Source of the DNA: PHAA01 sp964494735 | Lineage (GTDB): Bacteria; Bacillota; Syntrophomonadia; Syntrophomonadales; Syntrophomonadaceae | Direction: 5' to 3' | NCBI GenBank assembly: GCA_964494735.1 | Contig: CAZBSD010000073.1 | Span: 1 to 5,855, forward strand | DNA: 5,855 bases | Shown: positions 1-5,855 of the stretch, in pieces | Position numbering within the stretch: position 1 is the stretch's first letter | How the letters are laid out: each line of letters starts with the position of its first letter | Notes under the pieces: generated by a model | What the model was told of the DNA's origin: nothing | Seen by the model: the letters and a program-made list of their open reading frames with translations, nothing else | Databases searched by the model: none | Program-made: the position numbers and the translations under genes

Positions 1-37
1 GGGTGCCGAAGACGACCATCACTTTTCCCAAACGCAT
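1..37 (-). CDS. wecB: UDP-N-acetylglucosamine 2-epimerase (non-hydrolysing), N-terminal fragment cut by window edge
   Basis: Only the first 12 codons are visible, reading MRLGKVMVVFGT from an ATG at 37-35. The stretch KVMVVFGT matches the start of the family's first beta strand and glycine turn, which in complete members continues as FGTRPEAIK. The family interconverts UDP-GlcNAc and UDP-ManNAc in the cytoplasm, supplying precursors for teichoic acid linkage units, capsules and other surface polysaccharides. A second in-frame ATG lies at 19-17. I prefer 37 because a G-run (49-45) sits 7 bases upstream and K5 is where homologues normally begin the strand. A good promoter lies upstream (97-125), so the gene can be expressed apart from the efflux operon. 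With only 12 residues, another Rossmann-like protein cannot be excluded, and the symbol is tentative. Confidence 0.6.
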   Translation of the reverse strand, partial: MRLGKVMVVFGT

Positions 38-49
38 CGATAATCCCCC

Positions 50-84
50 AAAAAAAATTGCCCTTATGTACACAATATCCAGGG
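50..84 (-). promoter_or_regulatory. Possible leader hairpin followed by a U-tract, upstream of the epimerase start
   Basis: In the minus-strand transcript, CCCT (84-81) can pair with AGGG (64-61). After a 3-base bulge, TAT can pair with ATA above it, leaving a 7-base loop. CAA and then eight U residues (57-50) follow. This has the form of a weak intrinsic terminator or attenuator between the promoter and the ribosome binding site. The stem is short and bulged, so it may be chance in an AT-rich leader. Confidence 0.25.
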
Positions 85-96
85 TACGTTAGGACA

Positions 97-125
97 ATAG
101 TAATATATAGCAGAATTTAAGTCAA
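97..125 (-). promoter_or_regulatory. Sigma-A-type promoter for the epimerase gene
   Basis: On the minus strand, TTGACT (125-120; 5 of 6 consensus bases) is followed after exactly 17 bases by TACTAT (102-97; 4 of 6). The spacer is AT-rich, and an overlapping TATATT hexamer could serve instead. The predicted start near 90 leaves a leader of about 53 bases. The promoter begins 42 bases after the TetR stop codon, so the epimerase gene need not depend on read-through from the efflux operon. Confidence 0.6.
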
Positions 126-167
126 AGGAAAGCTAACCGCCGCCCTGCAACTGTTGACGAAAATGGT

Positions 168-779
168 TTAGTCCTCTGAATTCCCATCTTTTCGCGGTTC
201 TATGCCCCGCATGAGGATGTCTGTTACCTGCTGGGCCACGGCAGCAGCAGGTGCCTGCCAGTCCTCCATCACTATCGGAGCCCAGAAGGACATCAGGATA
301 CCTCCCAGGACCACCGTCAGCAAGCGCGGATCCACCGCTTTTATCTCTCCGCGCTGGATGGCGTCGGCGAACAGTTGTTGGAGCCGCTGCTCCTTCTCCG
401 TCCGTTTTTGCCAGGCCCATTTGCGCAGGTCTTCGTCGATGACATCGGTATCCAGGAAAATGATTCTGGTCAGGTCCTTGTTATCCAGACAAAACTTGAG
501 GTGCCCCTTGACCAGGAATTCGATTTTTTCCTCCAGTGACAAACCTGACCGAGTCTCTGGAAGGAGGGAATGATCATAGAGGTGGAAACTCTGTTCCATT
601 ATCTCCTGCAGCAAATGCAGTTTGCTGGGGAAATACTCATAGATGGTGCCTTTCCCTATCCCGGCTTCCGCCGCTATCTCTTCCATCTTGGATTGGTGGT
701 ACCCCTTTTGGGAAAACACCTGGATGGCAGCCTCCATTATAAGATCCCTCTTGTTTTCTCGAGTGCTGTTAGCTGCCAC
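168..779 (-). CDS. TetR/AcrR-family transcriptional repressor of the efflux operon
   Basis: This 203-residue protein has the usual TetR-family length and layout. Residues 10-57 form the N-terminal helix-turn-helix domain: an AIQVFSQKGYHQSKMEEIA helix pair, then the recognition segment AGIGKGTIYEYFPSK (39-53), which is close to the family signature. The remaining helices (about 60-195) are variable, as expected for the ligand-binding and dimerisation domain, and they do not reveal the ligand. The start is GTG at 779-777, because GGAGGG lies 7 bases upstream; the nearby ATG at 786-784 is out of frame. The gene begins 3 bases after the RND stop, as third gene of the operon, which points to translational coupling. 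I infer that it represses the operon, itself included, through the inverted repeat at 5078-5091. The product ends NSED before TAA, and no clear terminator follows. The family is certain; the local target is inferred. Confidence 0.93.
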   Translation of the reverse strand: MAANSTRENKRDLIMEAAIQVFSQKGYHQSKMEEIAAEAGIGKGTIYEYFPSKLHLLQEIMEQSFHLYDHSLLPETRSGLSLEEKIEFLVKGHLKFCLDNKDLTRIIFLDTDVIDEDLRKWAWQKRTEKEQRLQQLFADAIQRGEIKAVDPRLLTVVLGGILMSFWAPIVMEDWQAPAAAVAQQVTDILMRGIEPRKDGNSED

Positions 780-782
780 CGA

Positions 783-3700
783 TCATCCCTCCAGATCCAA
801 AATTTCAGTTTCCAAAGCCGGTACCGCCGACCGTCCGAAGCGGCGGCGGGCAGCCTGCATCCAGTCGTCGAATATGCTGTAAACCACCGGCACCAGGAAC
901 AAGGTTATCAAGGTCGATACCAGCAAACCACCGATGACCACCGTAGCCAGCGGGGCAGTCAATTCCCCGCCCTCACCCAATCCCAGTGCCAGCGGGAACA
1001 TGGCCAGGATGGTAGCGAAAGCAGTCATCAAGATGGGACGCAGACGGACCCGCCCCGCTTCGGTGATGGCCGCCACCTTTTCCATACCCCGTTGGCGCAG
1101 CCGTTCCAGGTAGTCAACCATGACAATGGCGTTTGATACTACTATGCCCACCAGCATAATGATGCCGATAAACGCCGGTACATTGAAGGTGCGTCCGGTC
1201 AGCACCAACCCCAGAACTATGCCTATGTAGGCAGTCGGCACCGAAAACATTATAATAAACGGATTGAAGAAGGATTCGTATTGAATGGCCATAACGGCGT
1301 ATACCAGAATAAGGGCCAGGATAAAAGCCATTGCCAGGCTGGAGAAGCTCTCCATCATATCCTGATTGGCCCCGGTGTATTCAACTGTATAACCTGCCGG
1401 CAATTCCATATCCTTTACCTGGGTCTGAATGTCTTCCACAACACTTTTTAGATCACGATTGAGCAGGTTGGCTGTTACATCGGCTTCCCGGACCTGATCG
1501 ATCCTGGTGATCTGAACCGGTCCCTGGGCTAGTTCGAAGGTGGCTATCTGGGATAGTTTAACGTTCGCTCCGGAGGCACTCAATATAGTCAGGTTTTGCA
1601 GGTATTCCAGGTCTTGGTGGTTCTGCGGTATATAACGCACCCGCACGTCCACCTCGGTTCCCTCCACTTTATAACGGGTGGCCACCGTCCCCTGCATGGC
1701 GTTCTTTATCTCGGCCGCCACCTGCATAGGGGTCAAACCCAGAGCCGCAGCCCGTTGACGGTCCACCTTGATCTGAACCTCGGGTTTTCCATCGCTCAGC
1801 GAAGACTCAACCTCACGGGTACCCGGCACATTGCGGACTATACTCACCATTTGGTCGGACAGATCACGCAGGACGTCCAAATCGTCCCCCTTTATGCGCA
1901 CATTGACCGCTGAAGAATCCATCATGCCCATGGTCATATCGGTGACCGTAACCCCTATTTTGGCGCCGGCTATATCGGACAGCATAATGCGTATCTGTTC
2001 GGCGACATCCCAAACCGATTCCCGGCGCTCATCCTTGGGAACCAGCTTTAGGCTTATGGCTCCCTGGTCGGATTGAGTGCCTGCGTCCATCATCTGATTG
2101 GCGGAACCACCGATGCTGCTGAAGATGGTGGCAACTTGAGGCAGGCTATGCAGTTTGGCTTCAATATCGGTAACAATCTGATCGGTGTTATCCAATCTGG
2201 AACCCTGGTCGGTCTCGATGGAGATGGCAATCTCGCCGGAATCGGTAGCCGGCAGGAATTCCGCTCCGATCAAGGGAGACAGGGCGAAAGAGCCGATCAT
2301 CATTATCGTTACCCCGATCACCACCATCTTGCGGTGCCCCAGTGACCACCTGATCAATTTGGTATAGCCTTCGCCCAGATTATCGATCCAGTTGCCGATA
2401 TTATGGACCGACGCGGCCAGGCGTCCCGTGCCCACCTTCCTCTCCGCCATAGCCCGATCGGTCAGCATGCGGGAAGACATCAAAGGAACTACCGTGAGGG
2501 CAACCAGCAGCGAACAGAAGATGGCAAAGCTTATGGTAATGGCCATGGGTTTGAATATGACCGAGGCCAATCCCTCCACGAACAGTATGGGCAAAAACAC
2601 TGCTATCAGAGTCATGGTAGCGGCGATGACTGCACTGCCCACCTCCGAAGCCCCGGTCAGGGCTGCCTGCAGAGGCGGCAACCCCAGTTTGCGATGCCGG
2701 TAGATGTTCTCAAAGACGACGATGGAATCGTCAACCATCCGCCCGATACCCAGGGACAAGCCGCCCAAGGTAATCAGGTTAAGGGTATTACCGTTAAAAT
2801 ACATTAGTATAAAGGTAGCCACAATCGATAAGGGTATGGCGGTAAACACGATGAAGGTGCTGCTTAAGTTGCGCAGGAACAGGAACAGGACCACCATCGC
2901 CAGCAGGGCGCCCTCCCACATGGTGGTCTGGGTGGAGTCAAGGGATTGTTTGATGAAGTTGGATTGGTCAGTCACCACGTCGATATCCAACTGGATGTCC
3001 AATTCCTCCTGGATTTTGGCCAGCTCCGCCCTAACGGCGTCACAGGCTTCGACGGTGTTGGCGTCGCTCTGCTTCATCACGTGTATACCCACCGCCGGAC
3101 CCTGGTTGACCCGGGTCAACTGGGTGTCGTCCTTGTATCCGTCGACAATGTCGGCAATGTCGCGCAGGTACACTACATTGCCGGTGGCCGTCATTATGGC
3201 TACATCCTTGATATCATCGATGTTCTCAAATTGCTGCAGGCTGCGCACAAAATAGCGGCGCTGGCCTTCATCAACGGTGCCGCCGGAGGAATTGAAATTC
3301 TCCATTTGCAGCACCTGGTTAACCTGGCCCAGGGTAAGGCCATAATTTTGCAGTTTGACCGGATCGACCTCTATCTGCACTTCGCGCTGCAGCCCACCAG
3401 TGATCACTATCGAGGCTACCTCGGGGATACGTTCCAGGCGAGGTTTGACTTTGTCATCCGCGATGGATTGCAGTTGAGCCAGGGAAACCTGGTCCCCCCC
3501 GGTGATGCCGATCTGCATAATCGGCATCATGTTGATATCCATCTTGATGACCATGGGCTTCTCCACCTCGGAGGGCAGAGCCATCTCCACCAATCCGATC
3601 TTTTCCCGTATGTTTAGGATGGCATTGTCCATATCGGTACCCCAGTCAAAACTGGCCAGGACTGTTGATGTACCGGCACCGGAATAGGATTGAACGCTTT

Positions 3701-3932
3701 TTATCCCGCCCACCGTATTGACGGCCCCCTCAAGAATCTCGGTGACCCTTGATTCGACCTCTTCGGGACCCGCCCCGCTATAGGTTGTGACCACAACCGC
3801 CATGGGGAATTTCATTTCCGGGAACATGTCCAGACCCATCCGGTTGAAGGTGAAGGCTCCCATAATCAGGACGACTGCAACCAGGATGGTCATCGTGACC
3901 GGCCTTTTTACGGCAAAATCAACTATCTTCAT
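783..3932 (-). CDS. RND-family (HAE1/AcrB/SwrC-type) multidrug efflux pump, inner-membrane permease
   Basis: This 1049-residue protein is full length for the family. It exports substrates with the proton gradient as the pump of a tripartite or two-part complex. The duplicated RND plan is visible: TM1 at about 10-30 after an N-terminus with VKRPVTMTI, a periplasmic or external porter domain (about 40-335), TM2-6 (about 337-490), TM7 (about 535-555), a second porter domain (about 560-860) and TM8-12 (about 865-1020). The TM4 proton-relay pair is present as D401-D402 in GRMVDDSIVVFENI. R963 and T970 in RVRLRPILMT match AcrB R971 and T978. The AcrB K940 position is Ser933 (VVSNAI), which resembles Gram-positive SwrC-like pumps rather than enteric AcrB. 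Methionines cluster at 127-139, 614-615 and 666-671. The ATG start overlaps the adaptor stop by one base (TAATG) behind a GGGGGAGG ribosome binding site. The family is certain; the substrate cannot be read from the sequence. Confidence 0.96.
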   Translation of the reverse strand: MKIVDFAVKRPVTMTILVAVVLIMGAFTFNRMGLDMFPEMKFPMAVVVTTYSGAGPEEVESRVTEILEGAVNTVGGIKSVQSYSGAGTSTVLASFDWGTDMDNAILNIREKIGLVEMALPSEVEKPMVIKMDINMMPIMQIGITGGDQVSLAQLQSIADDKVKPRLERIPEVASIVITGGLQREVQIEVDPVKLQNYGLTLGQVNQVLQMENFNSSGGTVDEGQRRYFVRSLQQFENIDDIKDVAIMTATGNVVYLRDIADIVDGYKDDTQLTRVNQGPAVGIHVMKQSDANTVEACDAVRAELAKIQEELDIQLDIDVVTDQSNFIKQSLDSTQTTMWEGALLAMVVLFLFLRNLSSTFIVFTAIPLSIVATFILMYFNGNTLNLITLGGLSLGIGRMVDDSIVVFENIYRHRKLGLPPLQAALTGASEVGSAVIAATMTLIAVFLPILFVEGLASVIFKPMAITISFAIFCSLLVALTVVPLMSSRMLTDRAMAERKVGTGRLAASVHNIGNWIDNLGEGYTKLIRWSLGHRKMVVIGVTIMMIGSFALSPLIGAEFLPATDSGEIAISIETDQGSRLDNTDQIVTDIEAKLHSLPQVATIFSSIGGSANQMMDAGTQSDQGAISLKLVPKDERRESVWDVAEQIRIMLSDIAGAKIGVTVTDMTMGMMDSSAVNVRIKGDDLDVLRDLSDQMVSIVRNVPGTREVESSLSDGKPEVQIKVDRQRAAALGLTPMQVAAEIKNAMQGTVATRYKVEGTEVDVRVRYIPQNHQDLEYLQNLTILSASGANVKLSQIATFELAQGPVQITRIDQVREADVTANLLNRDLKSVVEDIQTQVKDMELPAGYTVEYTGANQDMMESFSSLAMAFILALILVYAVMAIQYESFFNPFIIMFSVPTAYIGIVLGLVLTGRTFNVPAFIGIIMLVGIVVSNAIVMVDYLERLRQRGMEKVAAITEAGRVRLRPILMTAFATILAMFPLALGLGEGGELTAPLATVVIGGLLVSTLITLFLVPVVYSIFDDWMQAARRRFGRSAVPALETEILDLEG
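787..792 (-). promoter_or_regulatory. Ribosome binding site fixing the GTG start of the TetR gene
   Basis: GGAGGG on the minus strand lies 7 bases before the GTG at 779 and inside the last codons of the RND gene (Leu-Glu-Gly). It decides the GTG start and suggests that ribosomes finishing the pump restart on the regulator. Confidence 0.8.
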
Positions 3933-5059
3933 TACTGGCCTCCCCCGACCACCTTCACCAAGGTACCGTCCCCGACCAGGGTGTTGCCTTTGACTATCAC
4001 TTGCTGGCCGGCCGTTAAACCGGATAGTATCTCCATATACTGGTCGTTCTTGATACCGGTCTCGATTTCCATTACCTGGGCGCGATTGTCCTGGTCGACG
4101 ACATACACGATGTCCCGTCCTCCTTTGGGCAGCACCGCCCCGACTGGGACTGTAAGTACACCCTGCTTGCTCATGGTGTCGATGGCGAGCTCAGCAAACA
4201 TGCCTGATTTTATCTGGCCATCGGTGTTGGCCAGGCTCACTTTCACCGGGTAATTGCGTTTGACCGGATCAGCGACGGCAGAAATGCTCTCCACCTGTCC
4301 CGAAAAAGGTTCCCCCCTTATGGCTCGGACCATTACGTCCACCGGACTACCTTTTTGTATGTAGCCGATCTCGGTTTCACTAACCATTACTTCCACTTCC
4401 AACTGCCCGGTGTTACTGACAATAGCGGCTACCGCGGCCGGATTGGCAGTGTCACCCAGTGACAGCCCGATGGTGCCCACAATTCCGTTGATGGGCGCAG
4501 TGATCACACATTTATCCAGGGCATTGCGAGCTGCCATCAGTCCAGCCTCGGCCTGGGCCACGGAGGCCTCGGCACTGCCGGCAATTAGGGCCTCATACGC
4601 CGCCCGGGACGCTTCCAATTGCTGGTCCGGTACCGCCCCGGCCTGGTGCAGAGCCTGAATCCGTTCGTAATTGAGACGGGCATTTTCCGCCTGGATCTGG
4701 TTGCTGTGCAAGCCGGCCTGGGCTAAGGCCAATAAGGCTTCCGCCTGTTTTACCCCCGCAATAAAATCGGTATTGTCAAGGGTTATCAAACTCTGCCCGG
4801 CTTGGACCGAATCCCCGGGCTGGACATGGATACCGGTCACCCGGGCTGGTACCTTGGGCATCAGGTAAACCTCGTTCTGCCCTCTGACGGTCCCGGTATA
4901 CAGGATGCTCTTGGTCATGTCCTGAATCTGAACCGGGGCGGTATTTACTGTAATCTCTGACTCCTTGACCACTTGTTCGCTCTTACCGCAACCGCTGATT
5001 AACAACACGGTCATCATCATGGCGGCCAGAAGAATCCTATGCCTTTTTCCCAACCTCAC
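3932..5059 (-). CDS. RND efflux adaptor: lipoprotein membrane fusion protein (HlyD/AcrA-like)
   Basis: This 375-residue protein is a periplasmic-adaptor-type subunit linking the RND pump to its exit path. It starts with a basic n-region (RLGKRHR), a hydrophobic stretch and a lipobox ISGC with Cys24, so it should be lipid-anchored on the outer face of the cytoplasmic membrane. The order of domains is: barrel and first lipoyl half (about 50-98; VTGIHVQPGDSVQAGQSL), an Ala-rich coiled-coil hairpin (about 100-182), second lipoyl half (about 184-205; VITAPINGIVGTI), beta barrel (about 218-295) and membrane-proximal domain (about 300-372). The hairpin tip has R133 and L137 in the spacing of the AcrA TolC-docking motif, but Pro144 replaces the Ser. 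The start is GTG at 5059-5057, with GGAGGG 6 bases upstream; the Met codons at residues 14-16 would destroy the signal peptide. It is first in the operon and directly preceded by the proposed operator. Confidence 0.94.
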   Translation of the reverse strand: MRLGKRHRILLAAMMMTVLLISGCGKSEQVVKESEITVNTAPVQIQDMTKSILYTGTVRGQNEVYLMPKVPARVTGIHVQPGDSVQAGQSLITLDNTDFIAGVKQAEALLALAQAGLHSNQIQAENARLNYERIQALHQAGAVPDQQLEASRAAYEALIAGSAEASVAQAEAGLMAARNALDKCVITAPINGIVGTIGLSLGDTANPAAVAAIVSNTGQLEVEVMVSETEIGYIQKGSPVDVMVRAIRGEPFSGQVESISAVADPVKRNYPVKVSLANTDGQIKSGMFAELAIDTMSKQGVLTVPVGAVLPKGGRDIVYVVDQDNRAQVMEIETGIKNDQYMEILSGLTAGQQVIVKGNTLVGDGTLVKVVGGGQ

Positions 5060-5065
5060 CTTTTT

Positions 5066-5073
5066 CCCTCCTC
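5066..5073 (-). promoter_or_regulatory. Ribosome binding site fixing the GTG start of the adaptor gene
   Basis: GAGGAGGG on the minus strand is followed by six bases and then GTG at 5059. It is strong and optimally spaced, which supports GTG over the internal ATG codons. It lies only 4 bases past the proposed operator, so a bound repressor would sit right beside it in the DNA. Confidence 0.8.
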
Positions 5074-5077
5074 AATT

Positions 5078-5091
5078 ACCGACCCGTCGGT
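5078..5091. promoter_or_regulatory. Inverted repeat, likely operator for the TetR-family regulator
   Basis: ACCGAC and GTCGGT form a perfect 6-bp inverted repeat around a 2-base centre (14 bp in all). It lies about 10 to 23 bases downstream of the predicted transcription start and just before the adaptor ribosome binding site. Short GC-rich palindromes at this position are typical TetR-family operators and would block initiation or early elongation. I saw no second full copy in the window, so one site would control adaptor, pump and regulator together. The pairing of this site with the local TetR protein is inferred from position. Confidence 0.65.
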
Positions 5092-5106
5092 CAGTCCCAT
5101 GCTCCC

Positions 5107-5136
5107 ATTATACGCTCTGCCCATTTCCAGGGTCAA
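5107..5136 (-). promoter_or_regulatory. Sigma-A-type promoter of the efflux operon
   Basis: TTGACC (5136-5131; 5 of 6 consensus bases) and a perfect TATAAT (5112-5107) are separated by 18 bases on the minus strand. An AT-rich stretch (about 5141-5154) just upstream of the -35 could act as an UP element. The predicted start is near 5100, giving a leader of about 41 bases that contains the inverted repeat and the ribosome binding site. A promoter this close to consensus needs a repressor to be kept low, which fits the operator next to it. Confidence 0.8.
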
Positions 5137-5156
5137 TGCAGTAATTTTAATCATAG

Positions 5157-5191
5157 CAACGCACCCCGCCAGCCTTCGGCGGGGTGCGTTG
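5157..5191 (-). terminator. Strong GC-rich hairpin, probable end of the glycoside hydrolase transcript
   Basis: Two perfectly complementary 14-base arms (5157-5170 and 5178-5191; arm sequence CAACGCACCCCGCC) enclose a 7-base loop. The hairpin starts about 97 bases after the hydrolase stop and ends 20 bases before the -35 of the efflux promoter, where a terminator would insulate the two units. A proper U-tract is missing: the minus-strand continuation is CTATGATTAAAATTAC, and the plus-strand flank is not U-rich either. It may therefore be a U-poor terminator, an mRNA 3'-end stabiliser or a dispersed palindromic repeat. Confidence 0.5.
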
Positions 5192-5288
5192 GTTGGGGAC
5201 GATCATCTTCACCAGTATCGATCCGGTTGCGGCTCCTATAATCCTGCCCTGATAATGATGCACGCCAGGTTCTTGCCAAGGATCAGGT

Positions 5289-5855
5289 CTAAGGAGATAC
5301 CCCGTCCTTAAGGAAATAGGAGTCCGTCAGGCCCTGGCGGAAAGCTTCCTTGGCGGCCGGGCTGGAATCAATCCGGTACAGCCGGCTTCTATCCGTCTGG
5401 TCATACCAGACTGCCATGCGGATGTAGGGATAAGTGCGCAGGCGGTTCATGGCCTGCTGGATCCAGTAAGCCTTGTCCCCGCCCAGTTCACTGGAGGCGA
5501 ACTCGGTTATCATAAGGGGCTTGCCCGGGTATTTACGCAGGTAATCGGTATAGACGGGATAGTATATCTCATTGAAATCCCGCCAGGTTTCGCCGGCGAA
5601 ACCAGTGCCATTGTTGTAACCGGTCAGGCCCACCCAGTCCACATAATCCGCTCCGGGATAGTACATCTCGGCGCTGTTCCATTTAAAATCGGGGAAAGCC
5701 CGATCATGGGGATTCCATACGAATATGGCGTTGTCGGCGCCCTGTTCCGCAAAGATCCGGTGGACGCGCTGCCAGGCTTGAATATACAGATCAGTATCCT
5801 TGCTGTAGAACCAGGCGCACCAGGGATCCCAATCACCGTTCATCTCGTTGGCAAA
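5289..5855 (-). CDS. Glycoside hydrolase, family 26-like (beta-mannanase type fold), C-terminal part
   Basis: The frame is open to the right window edge, so the N-terminus and true start lie outside; the ATG at 5843 is internal. The visible 188 residues begin FANEMNGDWDPW, which matches the GH26 acid/base motif. The Glu just before Met-Asn-Gly (codon 5846-5844) would be the proton donor. The second catalytic Glu is in PLMITEFASSE (codon 5504-5502), 114 residues later, about the distance known for GH26 retaining enzymes. An aromatic segment, AVWYDQTDR, follows near the C-terminus, as in the clan-A barrel. Family members cleave beta-mannans or related beta-glucans. In Bacillota such genes also occur among surface polysaccharide genes, and the epimerase at the other end of the window fits that. 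The substrate and any signal peptide or binding modules cannot be judged. The stop is TAG at 5291-5289. Confidence 0.85.
   Translation of the reverse strand, partial: FANEMNGDWDPWCAWFYSKDTDLYIQAWQRVHRIFAEQGADNAIFVWNPHDRAFPDFKWNSAEMYYPGADYVDWVGLTGYNNGTGFAGETWRDFNEIYYPVYTDYLRKYPGKPLMITEFASSELGGDKAYWIQQAMNRLRTYPYIRMAVWYDQTDRSRLYRIDSSPAAKEAFRQGLTDSYFLKDGVSP

Noticed and set aside
133..170. Search for an intrinsic terminator after the TetR gene.
   Set aside because: Only 4-bp pairings (AACC with GGTT across a long loop, and CAAC with GTTG with almost no loop) were found, with no U-tract, so no terminator is called there.
2405..2418. An ACCGAC half-site inside the RND gene that resembles the proposed operator.
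   Set aside because: The second arm does not match (GGCCAG in place of GTCGGT), so it is a chance half-site within coding sequence.
2946..3617. A 223-codon open frame on the plus strand, with several more of 60-190 codons across 200-4870.
   Set aside because: They lie antisense to the RND, adaptor and TetR genes, whose products are recognisable over their whole length. The antisense products are His/Gln/Arg-rich and low in recognisable motifs, and no ribosome binding site supports them. They are shadows of the real frames.
1..5059. The same five N-terminal residues (MRLGK) in the epimerase fragment and the adaptor.
   Set aside because: The codons and start codons differ (ATG CGT versus GTG AGG) and the following residues diverge at once. 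It is a coincidence rather than a duplication.
5147..5263. A possible 38-codon frame on the minus strand between the hydrolase and the efflux promoter (GTG at 5263, internal ATG at 5206, TAA at 5149-5147).
   Set aside because: No ribosome binding site precedes the GTG, only a weak one touches the ATG, and the strong hairpin occupies its 3' end. The product resembles nothing I recognise. Intergenic DNA is the simpler reading.
5289..5843. Reading the hydrolase as a complete 184-residue protein starting at the ATG at 5843.
   Set aside because: The open frame continues to the window edge, and the catalytic acid/base Glu is the codon just before that ATG. The Met is inside the conserved motif and cannot be the start.

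Overview
The window holds a compact three-gene efflux operon on the minus strand, flanked on each side by a cut-off gene on the same strand. The source looks like a bacterium of the Bacillota, probably a Clostridia-type lineage. The grounds are strong GGAGG-type ribosome binding sites, two GTG starts set by such sites, sigma-A-type promoters, an adaptor that is a lipoprotein, and an RND pump of the type found in Gram-positive genomes with no outer-membrane channel gene beside it. This assignment is an inference from style; nothing in the window fixes the species.

In the direction of transcription (right to left), the window first shows the C-terminal 188 residues of a glycoside hydrolase resembling family 26 (5855-5289). 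Next comes a 229-base intergenic region with a perfect 14-bp GC-rich hairpin (5157-5191), a near-consensus promoter (-35 at 5131-5136, -10 at 5107-5112) and a perfect inverted repeat (5078-5091) just downstream of the predicted transcription start. The operon follows: a lipoprotein membrane fusion (adaptor) protein (5059-3932), a 1049-residue RND/HAE1-type inner-membrane pump (3932-783) and a TetR/AcrR-family regulator (779-168). Adaptor and pump overlap by one base (TAATG). The regulator starts 3 bases after the pump stop, with its ribosome binding site inside the last pump codons. A 130-base intergenic region carries a second promoter (-35 at 120-125, -10 at 97-102). It reads into the first 12 codons of what is most likely a non-hydrolysing UDP-N-acetylglucosamine 2-epimerase (37-1), cut by the window edge.

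The operon reads as a self-regulated drug or toxic-compound exporter. The regulator, encoded last, probably binds the inverted repeat in the leader and represses its own operon until a ligand releases it. The adaptor and pump then export the ligand or a related compound using the proton gradient. The flanking genes (polysaccharide-active hydrolase, nucleotide-sugar epimerase) suggest a cell-surface polysaccharide neighbourhood into which the efflux operon is set.

I found no mobile element, CRISPR array, tRNA or rRNA. No wholly new system is evident. The points most worth following are the single operator, the altered RND residues (Ser at the AcrB Lys940 position, Met at the switch loop), the partly kept TolC-docking motif in an adaptor without a channel gene, and the hairpin plus U-tract in the epimerase leader.
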